DNA of 64,000 nucleotides from CAVRQM01 sp965246915 (lineage in GTDB: Bacteria > Pseudomonadota > Alphaproteobacteria > Acetobacterales > Acetobacteraceae), in contig CBDFGB010000015.1 of NCBI GenBank assembly GCA_965246915.1, forward strand, positions 62,001 to 126,000, written 5' to 3'. The notes beneath the pieces are model-generated. The model saw only the letters and a program-made list of their open reading frames with translations, did not search any database and was not told where the DNA came from. Shown one piece after another: positions 25,293 through 35,847 of the stretch. Each line of letters opens with the position of its first letter. The stretch's first letter is position 1. The translations under genes and the position numbers were made by a program.

Positions 25293-27673
25293 CGGGGTGC
25301 CTCGACGATGACGGCGCTGTGCTCGCCGCCGGCGCGGAACCGAATTTCCCGCCCAGGCGGGAAGGCCGAGACATCGAGTTCGGCGACGTGCAAGCCGACG
25401 CCCGTGTCGGTCGTGGACACCGTCGCGCTCGTTGCCCACCCATCGGCCGACCACGTCACCTGCGTGGGTTCGGCCAGATCCAGCCGGAGCACCCGGCCCG
25501 CGGCGACGGTGGCCGCCTTCCAGTCCGGCCGCCAGGGCTGCACGCGCGCGGGCGTGCCGCCCTCGGCGTAGCGGGCAAGGGTTTGCGGCGGACAGTCGAA
25601 CACCGCGCCGTCGGCCAGCGACCGGCACAATTTGATGTGCTCGGAATGCGCCCAGACGAGTGGCATGGCGCCTCCGGTCGGACGTCCGAGATACAGTTCG
25701 CGCGACGGCACGGCGGGAGAGTCCCAGACCTGCTCCGGCATCATGAACCCGTCGCTGGTCAGACCTTCCATCGTCGCCAACAGACGTCGTGCCTCGTCAG
25801 GACGTCCGGCCGCCAGTTCGTAGAACGCCCGTTCGCCCGTCAGCAGGGGCCAGAGCCGGCCGATGCCCGTGCCGTCGAACGCGCGTCCGTCCTCGTGCTC
25901 GCCGTAGCCGTCCTCGTTGTAGCGATACCAGCAGGGACCGGCCGGGAGCTCGCGGCGCAGGGTGGCGTCGATCACCGCGACGGTCGCGACCATGCGCGGA
26001 TCATCCGCCCGGCGCAGCCCGAAGCGCACGAGGGCCAGGGCGTCCGGGCTGAGGATCAGGTCGGCGGCGAAATTCGTCTTCTCCGGCGGCCGGTTCTTGA
26101 TGGCGATCGACCCGCGCACGTCGGCCGCCGCGGTGCCGGGGATGTCAGGCGCGATGCGGACGTAGTGGCCGGACACCCCGGCCGCGCGCGCGGGCGGACT
26201 GCCGGGCGCGAAGCACCAGGATTCGATCGCCTCGTTCCAGGCGTCGGCGGTGTCGCGGCACAGCGCGCCGAGCGCGGGTTCGCCGGCTTCCTCGGCCAGT
26301 TCGGCGGCGACCAGCAGACCCGCGATCTCGACGGCGAGCGTGAACGGGGTGTAGCCGCCATCCTCCTCCCAGCGGTCCTGGCCGGTCACCGGACCGTGGC
26401 GCAGCACGAAGGCCGCGGCGGCGCGGACCATCGGCCAGTAATCGGCGACCTCGTCGTCCGGCAGCGCGCCGTGGCGGCGGCACATGTCGACCAGCAGGAT
26501 CGGGAAGGCGCATTCGTCCATCTGCACGCCGCGCCAATAGGGCGTGCCGTCGAGCCAGCAATTCTGCGTCCAGCCGCCGTCCGGGAGCTGAATGATCCGC
26601 AGATAGTCGAGCACGCGCCGCGCATCGACCAGCGCCCCGGCGGCGAGCAGTCCGCCCGCCGTCTCCACCAGATCGCGCGGCCAGACCAGATGGTAGCCGC
26701 CGAGATCGTCGTCGCCCTTGTTGTAGCCCCACGGGATCGACAGGCTGGCGATCAGCCCGCCGGGAAAACTCGGCGAGTCATGGCAGCGCAGCACGGCGGT
26801 GCTGATCTTGTAGGTGTGGTGCGTCGTCGACGCGCCGGTGAGCGGCCGCAGGGTCGCCTGCCAAGCTCGCCAAGCGGCGGAATAATCCTTCTCGGCGGCC
26901 TCGAATTTTCCGAGCAGCCCGGCGCGGGCGCGAAACGCCGCCTCGCTCCAGCTCCGGCCGAAGCCGAGCGCCAGGACCGCCACGCCGCTGTCGGGCAGCA
27001 CGATTTCGCCGGTCAGCGCGACATTGCCGTTGGCCGCGCGCTCGTATTGCGCGCGCAGAACGCCGTCGCGGTGGAGCAGCGTCCAGCCGTCCGACTCGCC
27101 CACGAAGCCGACGGAGCGGGCGGCCCAGCCGGTCGAACAGGCGAGCGCGAGGCTGGTGCCGTCGCCCTCGGCGAACAGCATCAGGTCGCCCTTGTACTCG
27201 CCGAGCCACGCCGTGTTGTGCGCGCCGCCGTTGACCAGATGCGGTGCCAGGAGCGCGAACAGCCGTAGGCCGGGGCGGCCGGGCGTGAAGGCGACGCGCT
27301 GCAGCAGGACGGAATACCGGGGGTCGGTCACGATCCGCTTGTCGATGCGAAACGCCTTGTGGGTGTTTGCCAGACAATAGGCCGGCACACCTTCCTCGAT
27401 CGTCGCGATGACGGTCGCGGTGTCGCGCTTCTCCTCGGCGAACAGGCCGCCCGGTTGGCCGTCGGTGACGATCAGCCCGAAATCACGGGTGCAGGCGGCG
27501 TCGACCCGGGGGTAGTAGACCTCGTTGAGGACGCCGTGGCTGATGGTGAACCAGACTTGGCTGGTCGGCGACAGCGCGGTGCCGACACCCGACTTGTCCG
27601 AGGAGGTCCAGCGCGGCGCGAGGCCCGGCCCGCCAGGTGCGTCGGAGGCGGTCTCGGCCGGGTTGCTTTCCAT
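25289..27673 (-). CDS. Glucoamylase-type GH15 glycosidase
   Basis: 794 residues. An N-terminal glucodextranase-like domain (about 20-270; GLAPRWTSSDKSGVGTA, SHGVLNEVYYPRVD) precedes the (alpha/alpha)6 GH15 catalytic barrel (about 285-690: SIPWG, YHLVWPRDLVETAGGLLAAG, WTQNCWLDGTPYWRGVQMDECAFPIL, DGRAFDGTGIGRLWPLLTGERAFYEL). The acids in QMDE and TGER correspond to the family catalytic pair. A small beta-domain ends the chain. No signal peptide, so probably intracellular glucan or maltodextrin hydrolysis. Confidence 0.9.
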   Translation of the reverse strand: MESNPAETASDAPGGPGLAPRWTSSDKSGVGTALSPTSQVWFTISHGVLNEVYYPRVDAACTRDFGLIVTDGQPGGLFAEEKRDTATVIATIEEGVPAYCLANTHKAFRIDKRIVTDPRYSVLLQRVAFTPGRPGLRLFALLAPHLVNGGAHNTAWLGEYKGDLMLFAEGDGTSLALACSTGWAARSVGFVGESDGWTLLHRDGVLRAQYERAANGNVALTGEIVLPDSGVAVLALGFGRSWSEAAFRARAGLLGKFEAAEKDYSAAWRAWQATLRPLTGASTTHHTYKISTAVLRCHDSPSFPGGLIASLSIPWGYNKGDDDLGGYHLVWPRDLVETAGGLLAAGALVDARRVLDYLRIIQLPDGGWTQNCWLDGTPYWRGVQMDECAFPILLVDMCRRHGALPDDEVADYWPMVRAAAAFVLRHGPVTGQDRWEEDGGYTPFTLAVEIAGLLVAAELAEEAGEPALGALCRDTADAWNEAIESWCFAPGSPPARAAGVSGHYVRIAPDIPGTAAADVRGSIAIKNRPPEKTNFAADLILSPDALALVRFGLRRADDPRMVATVAVIDATLRRELPAGPCWYRYNEDGYGEHEDGRAFDGTGIGRLWPLLTGERAFYELAAGRPDEARRLLATMEGLTSDGFMMPEQVWDSPAVPSRELYLGRPTGGAMPLVWAHSEHIKLCRSLADGAVFDCPPQTLARYAEGGTPARVQPWRPDWKAATVAAGRVLRLDLAEPTQVTWSADGWATSATVSTTDTGVGLHVAELDVSAFPPGREIRFRAGGEHSAVIVEAPR

Positions 27674-27737
27674 GCCGCGACCTTACAGAAGGCGCGCGGC
27701 CGTGGGAACGCGGCCCGCCCCTGCAAAGGATGACAGT

Positions 27738-28403
27738 ATGCGGATGCCTCCAGGCGCCGAGCGCGCCGCCCGGGTGCTGCTGTTCGACATGGACGGGACG
27801 CTGGTGGACAGCACGGCGGCGGTGCATGCGATCTGGCGGCGCTTCGCGGCGCGGCACGGGCTCGACCTGGATGTCGTGCTGCGGGTCCAGCACGGGCGGC
27901 GCACGCCGGAATCGGTGGCGGTCCTGGCACCGCTCGGCCTCGACCAGGCCGCCGAGGCGGCGATGATGGCCGACGAGGAGCGCGCCGATCTGTCGCATAT
28001 CGTCGAGATTGCCGGCGCCGGGGCGCTGCTGCGTTCACTCCCGCCCGAGCGTTGGGCGGTGGTCACCTCGGCGGAGCGGGATCTCGCGTGGGCCCGGCTG
28101 GCGGCGGCGGGGCTGCCGTTCCCGAACGTGCTGGTGGCCGCCGAGGACGTGGCGCGGGGCAAGCCGGATCCGGAATGCTACCTATTGGGAGCGTCGCGGA
28201 TGGGCGTCGCGGCGAGCGAGTGCCTGGTGTTCGAGGACGCGCCGTTCGGCCTCGCCGCCGGACATGCCGCCGGCGCGCAGGTGGTGGCGCTGACCACGTC
28301 GCTGACGGAGGACGAGCTGGCGGGGGAGGATTGCCTGCCGGATTACCGGGACGTGAGAGTGAGGGTCGACCAGTCAGGCGTAAAATTGACGATCGCCGAC
28401 TGA
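27738..28403 (+). CDS. HAD-family sugar-phosphate phosphatase
   Basis: 221 residues from ATG 27738, after AAAGGA; the longer frame lies under the GH15 start. HAD motifs: LLFDMDGTLVDSTAAVHAIW (I), WAVVTSAERDLAWARL (II), and GKPDPECYLLGASRMGVAASECLVFEDAPFGLAAGHAAGAQVVAL (III-IV). The cap and spacing resemble 2-deoxyglucose-6-phosphate-type or other small hexose phosphatases. Divergent from GH15, fitting sugar metabolism. Confidence 0.87.
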   Translation: MRMPPGAERAARVLLFDMDGTLVDSTAAVHAIWRRFAARHGLDLDVVLRVQHGRRTPESVAVLAPLGLDQAAEAAMMADEERADLSHIVEIAGAGALLRSLPPERWAVVTSAERDLAWARLAAAGLPFPNVLVAAEDVARGKPDPECYLLGASRMGVAASECLVFEDAPFGLAAGHAAGAQVVALTTSLTEDELAGEDCLPDYRDVRVRVDQSGVKLTIAD

Positions 28404-28551
28404 CGTTCAATGCCGGGGCATGGAACCGGACTTCGTTGCCGCTACGAGGCGATGGCGTTGCGGGCATCCAACGGCATAGCGGGTTCGCAGCGAAGACTGG
28501 TTGCGGGCCGGTGCGACCGCCGCTAGCGATAGAGGATCACGGAGAAGAACG

Positions 28552-29576
<1,025 letters not shown>

Positions 29577-29580
<4 letters not shown>

Positions 29581-30740
29581 TCGACCTCGGCGCCGCGCGC
29601 GAGGACACGCCGGGCTGCGCCGAGATCGTCCATTTCAACAATGCCGGCTGCGCGCTGCCGCCCCGGCCGGTGACCGAGGCAGTGCTGCGGCATCTGGAGC
29701 TGGAGGCGCGGATCGGCGGGTATGAGGCCGAGGCCGCTGCGTCGGAGCGTATCGCCGGAACGTATGACGCCATCGCCCGGATGCTGGGGTGTGCCGCCGA
29801 CGAGGTGGCGCTGGTCGAGAACGCCACGCGGGCCTGGGACATGGCGTTTTACGGGATGAGTTTCGGACCGGGCGACCGGGTGCTGACCGGACGGACCGAG
29901 TATGCGAGCAACGCGATTGCGATGCTGCAGGTCGCGCGCCGCACGGGCGTGGCGATCGAGGTCGTGCCGGACGACTCGCACGGGCGGATCTCGCTCGATG
30001 CCTTGGAGTCGATGATCGACGGGCGCGTGCGGCTGATTGCGCTGACTCATGTGCCGACCTCGGGTGGCGTGGTCAGCCCGGCGGCCGAGGTCGGAGACAT
30101 CGCGCGGCGGCATGGCGTTCCGTATTTGCTGGACGCCTGCCAATCGGTCGGCCAGATGCCGGTCGATGTGCAGGCAATCGGCTGCGACATGCTGTCGGCC
30201 ACCGGGCGTAAATTTCTCCGGGGGCCGCGCGGCACGGGGTTTTTGTATGTGCGGCGGAGCATGATCGCGCGGCTGGAGCCGCCGATGCCCGACCTGCATG
30301 CGGCGACCTGGACCGGCTCCGACACCTATGAGTTGCGCGACGACGCGCGGCGGTTCGAGACGTTCGAGGGGCATGTCGCCGGCAGGATCGGGTTGGGTGT
30401 CGCAATCGAATATGCGCTGGCGCTCGGCTTGCGGGCGATCCATGACCGGGTGCGCGGGCTTGCCGAGCATCTGCGCGAGAAGCTCGCGGCCGTTCCTGGC
30501 GTGACGGTGCATGACCGAGGGCTGGAGCGCTGCGGGATCGTCACGTTCACCGTGGCCGGCGAGGATGCGGCGGCGACCAGGGCGCGGCTGGCGGCGGCGC
30601 GGATCAACGTTTCGGTCTCGACGGCCACGTTCGCGCAGTACGATCTGGGGGCGCGGGGGCTCGCGTCGGTGGTGCGGGCCAGCCCGCATTATTACAATCT
30701 GGAGGAGGAGGTGGGGGCGCTGGCCGCCGCCGTTGGCTAG
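29577..30740 (+). CDS. Class V PLP aminotransferase (cysteine-desulfurase-like)
   Basis: 387 residues from ATG 29577, overlapping the asd stop. HFNNAGCALPPRPV, VENATRAWDMAFYGM, LTHVPTSGGVVSPAAEVG, DACQSVGQMPVDVQ and the PLP lysine in SATGRKFLRGPRGTGFLYV (Lys212). No mobile catalytic cysteine is obvious in the usual SufS position, so a desulfurase role is doubtful and a transaminase or lyase is possible. Why it is coupled to asd is unknown. Its stop shares CTAG with ogt. Confidence 0.82.
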
Positions 30741-31240
30741 ATCAGCCGCCCCCGCTCGTGCGCCAGCAGCCAGGCTTTGCGCTCCAGTCCGCCGCCATAA
30801 CCTGTCAGGCTGCTGTTCGCGCCGATCACCCGGTGGCATGGCACCACGATCGAGACCGGGTTGGCGCCATTGGCCAGGCCAACCGCCCGCACCGCTTTTG
30901 GCCGACCGATGGAGGCGGCAAGCGCCCCATAGGTCGTCGTCGTGGACGCCGGGATGCGACGCAGCGTCGCCCAGACCTCGCGCTGGAACACAGTGCCCGC
31001 GGTCGCGACCGGGATGGCGTCGAGCGCGGAAAAATCTCCGGCGAAATAGGCCTGGATGCGGTCGGCAAAGCCGGTCGCCCGCTCCGTCGCCGCCAGCGTG
31101 AACGACCCATAGAGCCGCCGCAGCAGCAGCAGCATCCGGGGTTCATGGTCGGAGAAATCGAGCGCCCGCAACGCCGCTCCGTCGGAGACAACAAAAATGG
31201 CGCCGATCGGCGAGTCCATCGTTTCCAGCCAAAGATTCAC
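30737..31240 (-). CDS. ogt: Methylated-DNA-protein cysteine methyltransferase
   Basis: 167 residues from GTG 31240, preceded by GGGAGG; a longer frame starts at 31315. The active site is PCHRVIGANSSLTGYGGGLERK (Cys135), with FQREVWATLRRIPASTTTTYGALAASIG just before. It repairs O6-alkylguanine by suicidal transfer. It lacks the Ada N-terminal domain. Convergent with the aminotransferase (CTAG) and divergent from sdhC. Confidence 0.93.
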   Translation of the reverse strand: MNLWLETMDSPIGAIFVVSDGAALRALDFSDHEPRMLLLLRRLYGSFTLAATERATGFADRIQAYFAGDFSALDAIPVATAGTVFQREVWATLRRIPASTTTTYGALAASIGRPKAVRAVGLANGANPVSIVVPCHRVIGANSSLTGYGGGLERKAWLLAHERGRLI

Positions 31241-31371
31241 GCAGGCCTCCCGCGGACGAGGCTTGCGCCCGCCGAGGCGGATGTCCAGCCCACCCGCGAT
31301 TGTGCGGTGCGGCAAGTTGCCCGCAAGCCGGGACGGTCCTATCTACCGCGCAGCGACGGAGGCTGGTTTCG

Positions 31372-31800
31372 ATGGACGCGCGTGACGCGACGATGGTCGG
31401 GCGGACTTCCGACGGGCGACTCGTGCGGCGGCCCATCTCGCCGCATTTGCAGGTCTACCGGCCGCAGATCACGTCGGTCTTGTCAATCTTTCATCGCATC
31501 ACCGGTGTCGCGCTGTCCGTTGGAACACTGCTGCTGGCGTGGTTCCTGATCGCCGCCGCGACCTCGGAGGGCGCCTACGCCACCGTGTCCGCGGTGATTC
31601 GGTCGCCCGTCGGGCTGTTGGCCATGTTCGGCTGGACCGCGGCGCTTTGGTACCATTTCTTCGCGGGCATTCGCCATCTCGCCTGGGATTCCGGCCGTGG
31701 CTACGATCTGCCGACCGTGCACCGGACCGGCAAGGCCGTGTTGATCGCGACCGCCGCGTGCACCGTCCTGACGTGGCTGCTCTGGCTGGTGGTCGGCTGA
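31372..31800 (+). CDS. sdhC: Succinate dehydrogenase cytochrome b556 subunit
   Basis: 142 residues from ATG 31372, after GGAGG. RPISPHLQVYRPQITSVLSIFHRITGVALSVG is the SdhC signature; three membrane helices follow. HFFAGIRHLAWDSGRG contains the heme histidine. First gene of the sdh operon and a membrane anchor for quinone and heme. Confidence 0.93.
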   Translation: MDARDATMVGRTSDGRLVRRPISPHLQVYRPQITSVLSIFHRITGVALSVGTLLLAWFLIAAATSEGAYATVSAVIRSPVGLLAMFGWTAALWYHFFAGIRHLAWDSGRGYDLPTVHRTGKAVLIATAACTVLTWLLWLVVG

Positions 31801-31803
31801 GCC

Positions 31804-32211
31804 ATGGCCCAGAGCAACGCCGCCGGCCAGAAAGTCCTACGGTCGCCGCTCGGCCGCGCGCGCGGATTGGGTGCCGCGAGATCGGGTTTTGCGCATTGGT
31901 GGGCGGAGCGGGTGACGTCGGTCGCGCTCGTGCCGTTGACCCTGTGGTTCGTCTACGCCGTGCTGCATCTGTCGGGCCGCCCGCGCGCCGACATCGCGCA
32001 TTTCGCGGCGAACCCGATCAACGCGGCGTTGCTGCTGGCGCTGGTGCTCATCACCTTCCATCACATGCAGCTCGGGTTGCAGGTGGTGGTGGAAGACTAT
32101 GTGCATGCCGAGCGCGTGAAGCTCGCGAGCCTGCTCGCCATCAAGGGTGCCGCACTGATGTTGGCGCTCGCCTGCTCGGTCGCGGTTCTGAAACTCGCCT
32201 TTTCCGGCTGA
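31804..32211 (+). CDS. sdhD: Succinate dehydrogenase membrane anchor subunit
   Basis: 135 residues, three predicted membrane helices. GLGAARSGFAHWWAERVTSVALVPLTLWFV and HHMQLGLQVVVEDYVHAERVK carry the heme/quinone histidine-aspartate motif of alphaproteobacterial SdhD. Starts 4 nt after sdhC. Confidence 0.92.
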   Translation: MAQSNAAGQKVLRSPLGRARGLGAARSGFAHWWAERVTSVALVPLTLWFVYAVLHLSGRPRADIAHFAANPINAALLLALVLITFHHMQLGLQVVVEDYVHAERVKLASLLAIKGAALMLALACSVAVLKLAFSG

Positions 32212-32235
32212 TCCGCCGCCTTTGGGACGCTTCGC

Positions 32236-34047
32236 ATGAACGCCATCACGCTGCCCTCGACCCGCGCCTATCAGGTGATCGACCACACCTATGACGTCGT
32301 GGTGGTGGGCGCCGGTGGGGCCGGGCTGCGGGCGACCCTCGGAATGGGGGCCGCGGGCCTCAAGACGGCGTGCGTGACGAAGGTCTTTCCGACCCGCAGC
32401 CATACCGTCGCAGCGCAAGGCGGCATCGGCGCCGCACTCGGCAACATGGGCGAGGACGACTGGCGCTGGCACATGTACGACACCGTGAAAGGGTCGGACT
32501 GGCTCGGCGATCAGGACGCCATCGAATACATGTGCCGCGAGGCGATCCCGGCGGTCCACGAGCTGGAACACTACGGCGTGCCGTTCAGCCGCACCGAGGA
32601 CGGCCGCATCTACCAGCGCCCGTTCGGCGGCCACATGAAGGATTTTGGCAAGACGCCGGCGATGCGCGCGTGCGCCGCGGCCGACCGCACCGGACATGCG
32701 ATTTTGCATACGCTGTATCAGCAGTCGCTGAAGCACGAGGTGGAATTCTTCGTCGAGTATTTCGCGCTCGACCTCATCATGGACGAGGAGGGTGCCTGTC
32801 GCGGCGTCGTAGCGTGGTGCCTGGAGGACGGGTCGATGCACCGGTTCCGGGCGCAGACCGTGGTCCTGGCCACCGGCGGGTATGGCCGCGCCTATCAGTC
32901 CTGCACCTCGGCCCATACCTGCACCGGCGACGGCGGCGGGATGGTGCTGCGGGCCGGGCTGCCGACGCAGGACATGGAGTTCGTGCAGTTCCATCCGACG
33001 GGGATTTTCCCGGCCGGCTGCCTGATCACCGAGGGCGCGCGCGGCGAGGGTGGATACCTGACGAATTCCGAGGGCGAGAGGTTCATGGAGCGCTACGCGC
33101 CGACCGCCAAGGATTTGGCCAGCCGCGACGTGGTTTCGCGTTCGATGACCATGGAGATCAACGAGGGGCGTGGCTGCGGTCCGGCGAAGGACCACATCCT
33201 GCTGCACCTCGAGCATCTGGGGGGCGAGATCCTGCATGAGCGCCTGCCGGGCATCAGCGAGACGGCGCGGGTGTTCTCTGGCGTCGACGTCACGCGCGAG
33301 CCGATTCCAGTACTACCGACCGTGCATTACAACATGGGCGGCATTCCCACGAACCTGCGCACCGAGGTTCTGCGACCGACGGAAGCCGACCCCGAGGCGG
33401 TGGTGCCCGGCCTGATGGCCGTGGGCGAGGCGGCCTGCGTCTCCGTGCATGGGGCCAATCGGCTTGGCACCAACTCGCTCCTCGATTTGGTCGTGTTCGG
33501 ACGTGCGGCGGCGCATCGCGCGGCTGAGACCGTGCGGCCGGGCATGTCGCAGACCGCGTTGCCGCCGCGCGCCGGGGAGGCCGCACTCGACCGTTTCGAT
33601 CGCACCCGCCACGCGAGCGGCGGCACGAAGGTCGCCGAGCTGCGCGGCGAATTGCAGAAAGTGATGCAGGCGCATGCGGCGGTGTTTCGCAACACGCGAA
33701 GCCTGCGCGACGGCGTTGAAAAGATGCGTGGCCTGTGGAGCGGTCTGTCGGACGTCGCGATCAGCGACCGCAGCCTGATCTGGAACAGCGACCTGGTCGA
33801 GGCGCTGGAACTGGACAACCTCATGGGCAATGCGATGACCACGATGGCGAGCGCCGAGGCGCGGCCGGAAAGCCGGGGCGCCCATTCGCACGACGATTTC
33901 CCGGATCGCGACGATGCGGATTGGATGAAGCACAGCGTGAGCTGGCTGGGCGAAGGCGGCGATGTGACGCTGAGCTACCGGCCGGTCGCGATGCGGACGC
34001 TGACCAACGAGGTGGCGGTCTTTCCGCCGAAGAAGCGGGTGTATTGA
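32236..34047 (+). CDS. sdhA: Succinate dehydrogenase flavoprotein subunit
   Basis: 603 residues. FAD motif VVVGAGGAGLRATLGM, covalent FAD histidine in SHTVAAQGGIGAALGN, FRTED-like and HMKDFGKTPAMRACAAADRTGH blocks, QFHPTGIFPAGCLITEGARGEGG, HYNMGGIPTN and AACVSVHGANRLGTNSLLD. Oxidises succinate to fumarate. Its TGA overlaps the next ATG (TGATG), where a vapD gene follows instead of sdhB. Confidence 0.96.
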   Translation: MNAITLPSTRAYQVIDHTYDVVVVGAGGAGLRATLGMGAAGLKTACVTKVFPTRSHTVAAQGGIGAALGNMGEDDWRWHMYDTVKGSDWLGDQDAIEYMCREAIPAVHELEHYGVPFSRTEDGRIYQRPFGGHMKDFGKTPAMRACAAADRTGHAILHTLYQQSLKHEVEFFVEYFALDLIMDEEGACRGVVAWCLEDGSMHRFRAQTVVLATGGYGRAYQSCTSAHTCTGDGGGMVLRAGLPTQDMEFVQFHPTGIFPAGCLITEGARGEGGYLTNSEGERFMERYAPTAKDLASRDVVSRSMTMEINEGRGCGPAKDHILLHLEHLGGEILHERLPGISETARVFSGVDVTREPIPVLPTVHYNMGGIPTNLRTEVLRPTEADPEAVVPGLMAVGEAACVSVHGANRLGTNSLLDLVVFGRAAAHRAAETVRPGMSQTALPPRAGEAALDRFDRTRHASGGTKVAELRGELQKVMQAHAAVFRNTRSLRDGVEKMRGLWSGLSDVAISDRSLIWNSDLVEALELDNLMGNAMTTMASAEARPESRGAHSHDDFPDRDDADWMKHSVSWLGEGGDVTLSYRPVAMRTLTNEVAVFPPKKRVY

Positions 34048-34391
34048 TGGCAGGCATCGGCCACAATTCGTTCGGTTTAGCCGGCAAAGGGGGGTCCGTG
34101 TTCGCAATCTGTCTCGACATGGACGCGACGGTGTTGCAGGCTAGCTACCACAATGTGTCGTGGCAGAATGCTTACAGCGACATAAGCCGCATACTCCACG
34201 AGCACGGCTTCAGCCGCCAGCAAGGCTGCGTGTATTTTGGCGATGAGACGGTGGACGCGGTGCGATGCGTCCTCGCGACGCAGGCGCTGACACGAAACGA
34301 CGTCTGGTTCAAAGCCGCTGTCCGGGATATGCGGATGCTTCGGATCGAGGATAACAACGACCTTATGCCGGCCGTGAACTTTCCCTTGTGA
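34047..34391 (+). CDS. vapD: VapD-family Cas2-like endoribonuclease
   Basis: 114 residues from ATG 34047 (overlaps the sdhA stop), or 97 from GTG 34098, which has an AAAGGGGGG ribosome site and matches the usual VapD length. VFAICLDMDATVLQASYHN, VYFGDETVDAVRCVLATQALT and VRDMRMLRIEDNNDLMPAVNFPL are close to the VapD consensus. VapD is a ferredoxin-fold RNase related to Cas2, often a toxin. The longer start would add an IGHNSF leader, an N-terminal tag seen on small alphaproteobacterial proteins. It stands between sdhA and sdhB, 9 nt before the latter. No partner antitoxin is visible. Confidence 0.85.
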   Translation: MAGIGHNSFGLAGKGGSVFAICLDMDATVLQASYHNVSWQNAYSDISRILHEHGFSRQQGCVYFGDETVDAVRCVLATQALTRNDVWFKAAVRDMRMLRIEDNNDLMPAVNFPL

Positions 34392-34400
34392 GCATCTGAC

Positions 34401-35183
34401 ATGGCCGAATTCACCCTTCCCGCCAACAGCAAGATCAAACCCGGCAAGACCTTCGCCGCGGCAGCTGGCGCGAAGACCGCGCGCGGTTTCCAGGTCTATC
34501 GCTGGGATCCCGACAGCGGCGAAAACCCGCGCACCGACACCTACGAGCTCGACCTCGACCGCTGCGGCCCGATGGTGCTGGACGCGCTCATCAAGATCAA
34601 AAACGAGATCGACACGACCTTGACGTTCCGTCGGTCCTGTCGGGAGGGCATTTGCGGCTCCTGCGCGATGAACATCGACGGAGTCAACACGCTGGCCTGC
34701 CTCAAGCCGATCGCCGAGGTCAACGGCACGGTCCGCATCAACCCGTTGCCGCATATGCCGGTGGTCAAAGATCTGGTGCCCGATCTCAGCCACGCTTACG
34801 CGCAACTTCGCAGCATCGAACCCTGGCTGCGCGCCGATACGCCGCCGCCGCCGGACGGCGAGAGGCCGCAGAGCCGCGAGGAGCGGGCGGCACTCGATGG
34901 GATGTGGGAATGCATCCTGTGCTTCTGCTGCACGACCGCCTGCCCCAGCTACTGGTGGAACGGCGACCGCTACCTGGGGCCGGCGGTGCTGCTCGCCGCG
35001 TATCGATGGATCGCCGACAGCCGCGACGAGAGCACCGGCGAGCGGCTGGATGCGTTGCAGGACCCGTTCAAGCTGTATCGCTGCCATACGATCATGAACT
35101 GCACCCAGACCTGCCCCAAGGGCCTCAATCCCGCGAAGGCGATCGGCCGGATCAAGGAATTGATGCTCGAGAGAGCGGGCTGA
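34401..35183 (+). CDS. sdhB: Succinate dehydrogenase iron-sulfur subunit
   Basis: 260 residues. 2Fe-2S: CREGICGSCAMNIDG with a later Cys. 4Fe-4S: CILCFCCTTACPS. 3Fe-4S: CHTIMNCTQTCPKGLNPAKAIG. Passes electrons from SdhA to quinone. Here the closest ribosome-site candidate lies in the 3' end of vapD and is weak, so its expression may depend on vapD translation. Confidence 0.95.
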   Translation: MAEFTLPANSKIKPGKTFAAAAGAKTARGFQVYRWDPDSGENPRTDTYELDLDRCGPMVLDALIKIKNEIDTTLTFRRSCREGICGSCAMNIDGVNTLACLKPIAEVNGTVRINPLPHMPVVKDLVPDLSHAYAQLRSIEPWLRADTPPPPDGERPQSREERAALDGMWECILCFCCTTACPSYWWNGDRYLGPAVLLAAYRWIADSRDESTGERLDALQDPFKLYRCHTIMNCTQTCPKGLNPAKAIGRIKELMLERAG

Positions 35184-35190
35184 CGACCCT

Positions 35191-35847
35191 ATGTATGCCG
35201 GAGAGGTCGCGACGGCCCGAGGTGCCGCATGGCGCGACAGCCTGCTGGTCGACCATGCGGTGTTCCGTACGATCTGGGACAATTTCGCCGAGGTCGTGCC
35301 CGGCAAACTTTTCCGCAGCAATCATCCCACGCCAGCGCGGTTGAAGCGCGCGCGCGACCGCCACGGCATTCGTACGCTGATCAATCTGCGGGGGCATCGG
35401 AAATGCGGGTCCGACGCGCTGTCGCGTGACGCGGCGGCACGTTTCGGACTGACCCATATCGACATGGCCTTCGAGAGTCGCGGCGCGCCGCATCGTGACC
35501 GAATCCTACGCTTCGCCGAGATTTACCGGACGATGACGACACCCACGCTGATGCACTGCAAATCCGGCGCGGACCGGGCGGGCCTGGCGTCGGGGCTCGC
35601 CATCCTGTTCGAGGGGGGTGCCGCGCGGGAGGCCTTGGACCAGTTGTCGTGGCGTTTCGGCCATTTCAGCCGGAGCCGCACCGGAATTTTGGACGCCTTC
35701 TTCCTGCACTACGCCGCTGTCGCGGAAGGGCGCGTGCCATTCCTGCAATGGGTCGAGCGCGACTATGACGAGGCCGCATTGCGCAAGGATTTCGTCGCGA
35801 GCGGGCTATCGAGCTTCCTTACCGATCGGCTGCTGCGCCGGGAGTAG
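35191..35847 (+). CDS. Tyrosine/dual-specificity phosphatase-like protein
   Basis: 218 residues. P-loop HCKSGADRAG (122-131; Cys123, Arg129) with a general-acid region before it and the SNHPTPARLKRARDRHGIRTLINLRG start, as in Siw14/DSP-like phosphatases. Substrate could be phosphotyrosine or an inositol or lipid phosphate. It follows sdhB by 7 nt. Its end overlaps the convergent HugZ-like gene by 29 nt. Confidence 0.85.
   Translation: MYAGEVATARGAAWRDSLLVDHAVFRTIWDNFAEVVPGKLFRSNHPTPARLKRARDRHGIRTLINLRGHRKCGSDALSRDAAARFGLTHIDMAFESRGAPHRDRILRFAEIYRTMTTPTLMHCKSGADRAGLASGLAILFEGGAAREALDQLSWRFGHFSRSRTGILDAFFLHYAAVAEGRVPFLQWVERDYDEAALRKDFVASGLSSFLTDRLLRRE

Noticed and set aside
24827..27268. 813-residue plus-strand frame
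   Set aside because: Antisense to the GH15 gene, whose motifs are complete; the long open frame results from high GC.
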